Assembly: GCA_026168455.1 (NCBI GenBank)
Contig: CM047429.1
Coordinates: 401,001 to 465,000, forward strand
Length of the DNA: 64,000 bases
Direction of reading: 5' to 3'
Source of the DNA: Theocolax elegans
Lineage: Eukaryota; Arthropoda; Insecta; Hymenoptera; Cerocephalidae
The notes below the pieces were generated by a model. The model was not told the origin of the DNA. It did not search any database and worked only from the letters and a program-made list of their open reading frames with translations. Position 1 is the stretch's first letter. Every line of letters begins with the position of its first letter. The position numbers and the translations under genes are program-made. Below are positions 56,757 through 64,000 of this stretch, piece after piece.

Positions 56757-58850
56757 AATATATATGTATGTATGTATGTGGGTGTGTGTGCGTGCGGCGG
56801 ACTATTTATATAATATATATATATTTTAAAATTGTTTTTTCAAGAATACATAATATATGTATTTTTTCCGTGCGCAAAAAAAAGTTGTGAACATAACATG
56901 AAAGAATGTGTATTTGTTTACTCATTCTTGATAAAACTCATAAAATTTTTAAACGTATACTCAATATTAATAACGGATCTAAAATTCAATGTAATGCTAT
57001 AAATACATATGCAAAATTGTTTGAAGATGAAATAAATATTAATCAAGTATAACATACACTTTTCCAAATATCCATATGATATATACAATGGATTAAAAAT
57101 TAAATATATTAATTATTGCATTTTTAAGATAATTCTATTTTTATACTTATTTATATTTTTATTACACTTTTTTATAAGTAATTTATACTCCATAATAGTT
57201 TTCTGCAATTGAAAGTACTCAAATCAAAAACACCTTCCAAAATGGTGTCAAAACCCACGAGTATATGTGTTATTCTAATCAAACTTTGAAAATTGTTATC
57301 TGATAAATAAAATTGGTATCTGTCTGATAAATTTTAAAGTATAAGATAAAAATATCTTTGATTCTAATTCCCATATTTTCTCTACTTATTTATATTTTTA
57401 TTACACCATTTCTATATGTATTGCAATATTTATATAGTATTACTCATTGCAGTTTCTTCACGGTATAATATACTTTCATAAATGTAAAAGAATACATTAG
57501 TAAGTCAGAATTACCACATATATGAAGCGTTTAACCAACGGTGGTGCAAGTATTATTTTATTATTTAAAAGAATAAAAAAGAAATGTCCATTTTATTAGT
57601 ATTGCAGAAATTAATTTTGCACAAATTAATATCATTAGAATATTATTTATTTATTACTGTAAAACATGTGAGGTCCAGAAATGAAAAATAATAGTGTAAG
57701 ATACTTTTCATATAAAAAAATCTGTATTCAGATTGGTAGAAATTTTTGCATGGTTCAAAATACTTGTCGATTACAGTTTGATTTCAGTGCTTTCAATTGC
57801 AGAAACTTTTTACGAAGTTTAAGTAATATATATAAAAATGTTTATATAAAATATAAATTTATGGTACGATTCAAAATACTCGTCGATTTCAGTTTGATTT
57901 CAATTCTTACAATTGCAGAAATTTTTTATACGAAATTTTCGTAATATTTATAAAAATGTTTCATTAAAATTCAAAGAAATAGATAAAATAAGGTAGTTAG
58001 AAATTAAAATTATTTATTTATCAGATAACAATGTCAGATTGAATTGCAGAATTTATTTATCAGATAACAATTTTCAAAGTTTGATTAGAATAGCACAATA
58101 CTTGCGGGTTTTGACACCTTCTTGGAAGGTGTTTTCGAAGTGAATACTTTCAATTGCAGAAAAATATTATGGAATATAAGTTAAATATAGAAATGGTGTA
58201 ATAAAAATATAAATAAGTAGAGAAAATATGGGAATTAGAATCAAAGATATTTTTATCTTATACTTTAAAATTTATCAGACAGATACCAATTTTATTTATC
58301 AGATAACAATTTTCAAAGTTTGATTAGAATAACACATATACTCGTGGGTTTTGACACCATTTTGGAAGGTGTTTTTGATTTGAGTACTTTCAATTGCAGA
58401 AAACTATTATGGAGTATAAATTACTTATAAAAAAGTGTAATAAAAATATAAATAAGTATAAAAATAGAATTATCTTAAAAATGCAATAATTAATATATTT
58501 AATTTTTAATCCATTGTATATATCGTATGGATATTTGGAAAAGTGTATGTTATACTTGATTAATATTTATTTCATCTTCAAACAATTTTGCATCTGTATT
58601 TATAGCATTACATTGAATTTTAGATCCGTTATTAATATTGAGTATACGTTTAAAAATTTTATGAGTTTTATCAAGAATGAGTAAACAAATACACATTCTT
58701 TCATGTTATGTTCACAACTTTTTTTTTGCGCACGGAAAAAATACATATATTATGTATTCTTGAAAAAACAATTTTAAAATATATATATATTATATAAATA
58801 GTCCGCCGCACGCACACACACCCACATACATATATACATATATATACTTA
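56757..58850. mobile_element. 2.1 kb foldback element built on family A ends
   Basis: Left arm about 56757-57417 and right arm about 58183-58850 are inverted copies, beginning with family A sequence (gcggcggactatttatat) and ending with accatttctata. Each arm and the spacer carry the aacacctt...aaggtgt hairpin and ctgcaattgaaagtactc modules. An open frame at 57681-57944 recurs at 62190-62453 (minus) and 63089-63403 (plus), because the DNA itself is repeated. Confidence 0.85.
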
Positions 58851-59265
58851 TATATGGGCTATTTCACGTCAAGTTGTACGATGAAAATTTTAAATCACTC
58901 CAAAATTTGAGAACAGGCTGGAATAACATTTACTGTAAAAGTAAATGTATAGTTTACTGCAAAACTTACAAGTACATAATATTATTGAATGTGTAACCAT
59001 TCTATTGATTATAATTACGGTACCATAATATCTTACCTTTCTGTAAATTTTTTAATTTTAGTTTAAAGTAATTAGACATACATATAAACAAATGTTTTCT
59101 TTACTGTATACAGCAATATTATCAAATGGCAAATTATATTTGCAAACTATTTTCCGATTATACATGTGTGATATAAATACACTGTTATAAATACAAAAAA
59201 TTAAATTATTAGCACATATGTACTAAATCTGCACTTTGCGAACACTTTGTTTGTACTATATGAAA
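58851..59265. other. Family A end (reversed) and AT-rich spacer
   Basis: 58856-58922 is the reverse complement of about 185-255. The remainder is AT-rich without features. Confidence 0.6.
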
Positions 59266-59664
59266 CGTGTACTGTACATACACACTTTATATGGTACCGT
59301 GTACTGTACGTACACACTTTAATCAACGTGTACTGTACGTACACACTTTATATGGTACCGTGTACTGTACGTACACACTTTATATGGTACCGTGTACTGT
59401 ACGTACACACTTTATATGGTACCGTGTACTGTACGTACACACTTTATATGGTACCGTGTACTGTACGTACACACTTTATATGGTACCGTGTACTGTACGT
59501 ACACACTTTATATGGTACCGTGTACTGTACGTACACACTTTATATGGTACCGTGTACTGTACGTACACTTTATGGTAACGTGTACTGTTTGTACACTTTA
59601 TGATAACGTGTACTAGACGTACACTTTATTGTTACGCGTACTGCACGTACACTTCATGGTAACG
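59266..59664. repeat. Tandem array of a 32-bp unit
   Basis: The unit cgtgtactgtacgtacacac + tttatatggtac is repeated about nine times almost perfectly, with one 29-bp variant at 59327. It then degenerates into about three shorter 25-29-bp units (from about 59560). Each unit carries the palindromes gtacgtac and, at the joins, ggtacc. It is open in several plus-strand frames only because 32 bp contain no stop in any phase. Confidence 0.95.
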
Positions 59665-60272
59665 AAATGTCAGTCGGTATTGCATTTTTTCATTTACACT
59701 TTCATTTGCATTGAAATTCAATTGTAAATTTTTATTTATAATAGATTATAACTAAAGTTCAATTTTCGTTGCCATCGTTTTATACTTTGTATAGTTTAAA
59801 ATGGAGTTTCAATTGTTCAAACCTTCAATAACTGCTAATATTAATAAACTATTTATTTCCCCACAAAGTCTACAATTATCTCAACTAATTAGTATGTTTA
59901 ATTCAATGTTTTTAACCACTATTAAATTAAGCACTGAGCAAAACAGTTATTTGTGAATAGGCCGTGGAAGAGGCCGTTGAATACAATTGCAAATATGTTT
60001 TATTTATCGTATATATTTTGATTACAAAATTTATATTTATTATGATACAGTTGCATAACTGACAATATATAATACATGGTAATACCATAACCTAACATAA
60101 CCTAATAGAAGTGTAACTTGAAATCGTAGTCCGTTTGCCAAGTGTAGGAGATGTGTGTGATCGTCGAGCCAAACTGTGCACGCACCATCTAGAGGGAACC
60201 GTCGTCTGCTAGTTCCTAACAAACTCAGTCGAGATATGACTATTCATGCAAAATTGTTTACTATATACATTT
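59665..60272. other. Unrecognised spacer
   Basis: AT-rich to 60060. 60060-60240 is more balanced with no clear frame. Confidence 0.4.
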
Positions 60273-60711
60273 TGTAACGGTCACGCTGGGGATTAGAGCG
60301 AGGTGAGAAAGGCGAAATAAACGATCGATAACAATAGTAATAATTTATTATAATAATAGATAAAGGGATTTAGGCGCCAGCCGCATATAATCGCGGTGAA
60401 TTTAGAATACGAATGCTCGGCTGCGTACGAGCTGCGGCGGTTAGTTGCGCGGGAAAAGGTTGCGAAGGGGGAGATATGTGAAGCACACTCACAAAAGACA
60501 TAATGTAGTTCACCTGCTGCGAAGGCGTGCACCAATCTTGTCGGTATGGAAATCGTCGCCTGGGTTGCCGCTCAAAGTGTTGCTTTCCTCACACACACAC
60601 GCACAAACTAATGTTGTCAATGTGTCGCGATAAAGTACCGAAGAGCTCTATCGAGTTTCGGCTCGTTCGCTGCTTCGCTGGACGGATCCGACGTGCGCGC
60701 GCAGCTTCTCG
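60273..60711 (-). repeat. Truncated gypsy-family LTR
   Basis: Starts TGTAACGGTCACGCTGGGG like the LTR at 596 and follows it, with divergence, through ggcgccagccgc, ggctgcgtacgagctgc and cgacgtgcgcgcgcagcttc. It stops at about 60711, where satellite sequence begins. Confidence 0.85.
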
Positions 60712-61888
60712 CAGCGATTCGAGCCGTCTGCCGCACGCACTTCCTACTTTCAAATACATTGTAATATGCAGACACTCAAAATTGGGTGCATTATTTCTTT
60801 AATTACTATTATTTAAATTATTGTCAGATTGAAAAAAGAGTAGAGGAATATTATTAATAAATATTCGTAGTTTATAACAAATACAAAATTTCAATTTATT
60901 TTAAAATATCGATATTATTTGAAAAATACGAATGGAAACATAACCTCTCTCAGTCTAAAGCGACGGAATCTATAGGAGGTGCGTGCACAGATTCGAGCCG
61001 TCTGCCGCACGCACCTCCTACTTTCAAATACATAGTAATATGCGGGCACTCAATCTTGGGTGTATTATTTAATTAATTACAATTATTTAAATTAATGTCT
61101 GCTTGAAATGGCGGTCGAAGCATAATATAAATAAATATTTTTAGTGCATAACTATTACAAAATTTCAATTTATGTTAAAATATCGAAATAATTTGAAAAA
61201 TACGAATGGAAACATAACCTCACTCAATCTAAAGCGACGGATTCTATAGGAGGTGCGTGCACCGATTCGAGTAGTCCGCCGCACGCACCTTCTACTTTCA
61301 AATACATTGTATTATGCCATCTCTGTATGTTGGGTGCATTATTTGTTAAATTTCAATTATTTAAATTATTGTCAGCTTGAAATGGTGGTTGAGGCATATT
61401 GTTAATAAACGTTATAAGCGCACAACAAGTACAAAACATGAAATGGAGGAATAATATATTAAATATTTGAAAAATAAGAAACCAAACATAACCTCTCTCA
61501 GTCTAAAGCGACGGATTCTAGGAGGTGCGTGCAGCGATTCGAGCCGTCTGCCGCACTCACCTCCTACTTTCAAATACATTGTAATATGAAGACTATGAAT
61601 CTTGGGTATATTATTTAATTATTACAATTATTTAAAATAATGTCTGCTTGAAATGGTGGTCGAGGCATATTATTAATAAATATTTGAAGTTTATAACAAT
61701 TACAAAATTTGTTTTTATGTTAAAATATCGCTATAATTTGAAAAATACAAACGGAAATTTAACCACTCTCAGTCTAAAGTGACGGATTCTAGGAGGTGCG
61801 TGCACCGATTCGAGTCGACTGCCGCACGCACCTCCTACTTTCAAACACGTTGTAATATGCAGACACTAAATCTTGGGTGTATTATTTA
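60712..61888. repeat. Satellite array, ~272-bp unit with built-in hairpin
   Basis: About 4.3 units. The motif aggaggtgcgtgc recurs at 60974, 61248, 61520 and 61791 (spacing 271-274). Each is followed within about 20 bp by its mirror gcacgcacctcct, so every unit has a 13-bp-stem hairpin. The first unit is partial and joined to the LTR fragment. Between hairpins the unit is AT-rich. Units differ by a few to ~10%. Confidence 0.9.
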
Positions 61889-61889
61889 A

Positions 61890-62747
61890 TTTCGCTTAAC
61901 CCTGTATATACAATCTACATGATTTTACCAATTAATTAATTAATTAATAAGATAAAAGCTAAGATGTATGTAATTACTATATCTAACTTATATTCCATAA
62001 TATTTTTCTGCAAATTGAAAGTATTCAATTCGAAAACACCTTCCAAGAAGGTGTCAAAACCCGCAAGTATTGTGCTATTCTAATCAAACTTTGAAAATTG
62101 TTATCTGATAAATAAATTCTGCTATTCAATCTGACATTGTTATCTGATAAATAAATAATTTTAATTTCTAACTACCTTATTTTATCTATTTAAACTCTAT
62201 CTATATAAAAAATTTCTGCAATTGAAGGAATTGAAATGAAACTGAAATCGACAAATATTTTGAATAGTACCATAAATATATATTTTATATAAACATTTTT
62301 ATATATATTACTTAAACTTCGTAAAAAGTTTCTGCAATTGAAAGCACTGATATCAAACTGTAATCGACAAGTATTTTGAACCATGCAAAAATTTCTACCA
62401 ATCTGAATACAGATTTTTTTATATGAAAAGTATCTTACACTATTATTTTTCATTTCTGGCCCTCACATGTTTTACAGTAATAAATAAATAATATTCTAAT
62501 TATATTAATTTGTGCAAAATTAGTTTCTGCAATACTAATAAAATGGACATTTCTTTTTTATTCTTTTAAATAATAAAATAATACTTGCACCACCGTTGGT
62601 TAAACGCTTCATATATGTGTTAATTCTGACGATATTAACTGATGTTACATTTTATAAATAATCACATACATCTTAGCTTTTATCTTATTAATTAATTAAT
62701 TAATTGGTAAAATCATGTAGATTGTATATCCTTAGTTAAGCGAAATA
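61890..62747. mobile_element. Element with 73-bp terminal inverted repeats
   Basis: 61890-61962 and about 62672-62745 are inverted copies (ttcgcttaac...caatctacatgattttacca). The interior is the left arm of the larger palindrome below. Its end motif resembles the arms of the foldback element at 46.8-47.8 kb. Confidence 0.7.
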
Positions 62748-63556
62748 ATAATTATTTTACATAACTACTAAGAAAAACTTGCTAATCAGCGACGGAGGTC
62801 ATACGATGTCTTGGTGAAGAAAGCAGTTGTTGAAAATACAGTCGCTAGTGGTGCTTGTATCAATCGGCCGGGGACGGGAATCAGTTCATATCATATCAGT
62901 TAATATCGTCAGAATTAACACATATATGAAGCGTTTAACCAACGGTGGTGCAAGTATTATTTTATTATTTAAAAGAATAAAAAAGAAATGTCCATTTTAT
63001 TAGTATTGCAGAAATTAATTTTGCACAAATTAATATAATTAGAATATTATTTATTTATTTATTACTGTAAAACATGTGAGGGCCAGAAATGAAAAATAAT
63101 AGTGTAAGATACTTTTCATATAAAAAAATCTGTATTCAGATTGGTAGAAATTTTTGCATGGTTCAAAATACTTGTCGATTACAGTTTGATTTCAGTGCTT
63201 TCAATTGCAGAAACTTTTTACGAAGTTTAAGTAATATATATAAAAATGTTTATATAAAATGTAAATTTATGGTACGATTCAAAATACTTGTCGATTTCAG
63301 TTTCATTTCAATTCCTTCAATTGCAGAAATTTTTATACGAAATTTTCGTAATATTTATAAAAATGTTTCATTAAAATTCAAAGAAATAGATAAAATAAGG
63401 TAGTTAGAAATTAAAATTATTTATTTATCAGATAACAATTTTCAAAGTTTGATTAGAATAGCACAATACTTGCGGGTTTTGACACCTTCTTGGAAGGTGT
63501 TTTCAAATTGAATACTTTCAATTGCAGAAAAATATTATGGAATATAAGTTAGATAT
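61979..63556. mobile_element. Foldback element, arms ~660 bp
   Basis: Left arm 61979 to about 62642 and right arm about 62896-63556 are near-identical inverted copies. They hold the same modules as 57.4-58.2 kb (ctgcaattgaaag, aatcgacaagtattttgaac, aacaccttccaagaaggtgt). The spacer contains a reversed piece of the SINE-like repeat (62784-62880). The open frames 62190-62453 and 63089-63403 mirror each other and are not supported as genes. Confidence 0.85.
62784..62880 (-). mobile_element. SINE-like repeat fragment (reverse of 51205-51330)
   Basis: Shares gtggtgcttgtatcaatcgg and ggtcatacgatgtctt with the reverse complement of the copy at 51 kb, with about 80% identity by eye. Ends before the tRNA-like head is complete. 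Confidence 0.6.
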
Positions 63557-64000
63557 AGAAAAGGTGTAATAAAAATATAAATAAATAGAGAAAATATGGG
63601 AATTAGAATCAAAGATATTTTTATCTTATACTTTAAAATTTATCAGACAGATAACAATTTTATTTATCAGATAACAATTTTCAAAGTTTGATTAGAATAA
63701 CACATATACTTGCGGGTTTTGACACCTTTTTGAAAGGTGTTTTTGATTTGAGTACTTTCAATTGCAGAAAACTATTATGGAGTATAAATTACTTATAAAA
63801 AGGTGTAATTAAAATATAAATAAGTATAAAAATAGAATTATCTTAAAAATGCAATAATTAATATATTTAATTGTTTATAATAGAATTATCTTAAAAATGC
63901 TAACACATATACTTGCGGGTTTTGACACCTTTTTGAAAGGTGTTTTTGATTTGAGTACTTTCAATTGCAGAAAACTATTATGGAGTATAAATTACTTATA
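63557..64000. repeat. Continuation of foldback-family repeats
   Basis: Repeats the aacacc...ggtgt hairpin twice more (about 63723 and 63925) with tactttcaattgcagaaaac after each. It matches 58190-58480. The last ~100 bp are a near copy of 63700-63800. It runs off the window. Confidence 0.8.

Noticed and set aside
57681..63403. Conserved 87-104-codon frame at 57681-57944, 62190-62453 (minus) and 63089-63403
   Set aside because: The DNA itself is a recent repeat, and the frame runs through non-coding iterons (ctgcaattgaaag). Length varies by frameshift, composition is Phe/Asn/Ile-rich as expected of AT-rich DNA, and no domain is visible.
13485..63900. CRISPR-like arrays
   Set aside because: Tandem arrays here are head-to-tail satellites without unique spacers, and the setting is eukaryotic.

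Overview
The window is AT-rich eukaryotic DNA made almost entirely of transposable elements, their solo LTRs, foldback or MITE-like inverted repeats, and tandem repeats. I found no convincing host protein-coding, tRNA or rRNA gene. The mix (Ty3/gypsy with a Lys-type primer site, an R1-clade LINE in an (AC)n microsatellite, a BEL/Pao remnant, Penelope-like remnants, palindromic MITEs) points to an arthropod, most likely an insect. A hymenopteran is a guess only.

0.6-12.3 kb: an 11.7 kb Ty3/gypsy retrotransposon on the minus strand. It has two LTRs (596-1783, 11003-12284), a 4-bp target duplication TGAT, a PBS and a PPT. Reading on the minus strand it carries a 5' extra ORF, then gag, then pol (protease, RT, RNase H, integrase). 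Gag and pol are joined by a canonical -1 slippery heptamer GGGAAAC. Pol is inactivated by an in-frame TAA, an in-frame TAG and a 1.2-1.3 kb tandem duplication of RT-RNase H.

12.3-33.7 kb: tandem repeats, MITEs, two Penelope-like fragments (15.2-16.2 and 17.95-18.4 kb), several CpG-rich solo LTRs (21083-22386 with TSD CTAT; 27405-29064; 29312-30646; 32471-33657), and a 4.4 kb nested palindrome (22963-27372). The palindrome encloses a 5'-truncated ubiquitin-specific-protease-like coding fragment.

33.7-40.8 kb: low-complexity and unrecognised sequence with dispersed repeats.

40.9-45.7 kb: a full-length R1-clade non-LTR retrotransposon with two intact overlapping ORFs and a 17-bp target duplication at the edge of an (AC)n microsatellite. 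It is the most intact gene-bearing element here.

45.7-64 kb: large inverted repeats (46.8-47.8; 47.8-49.9 with two 766-bp arms; 56.8-58.9; 61.9-63.6 kb) that share a short hairpin and CTGCAATTGAAAG modules. Also present are a BEL/Pao integrase fragment, a tRNA-derived SINE-like repeat, a 1.55 kb solo LTR-like unit (TSD AATG), a 32-bp tandem array, and a ~272-bp hairpin-bearing satellite fused to a truncated gypsy LTR.

All comparisons were made by eye inside this window. Family names for elements without coding sequence are inferences.
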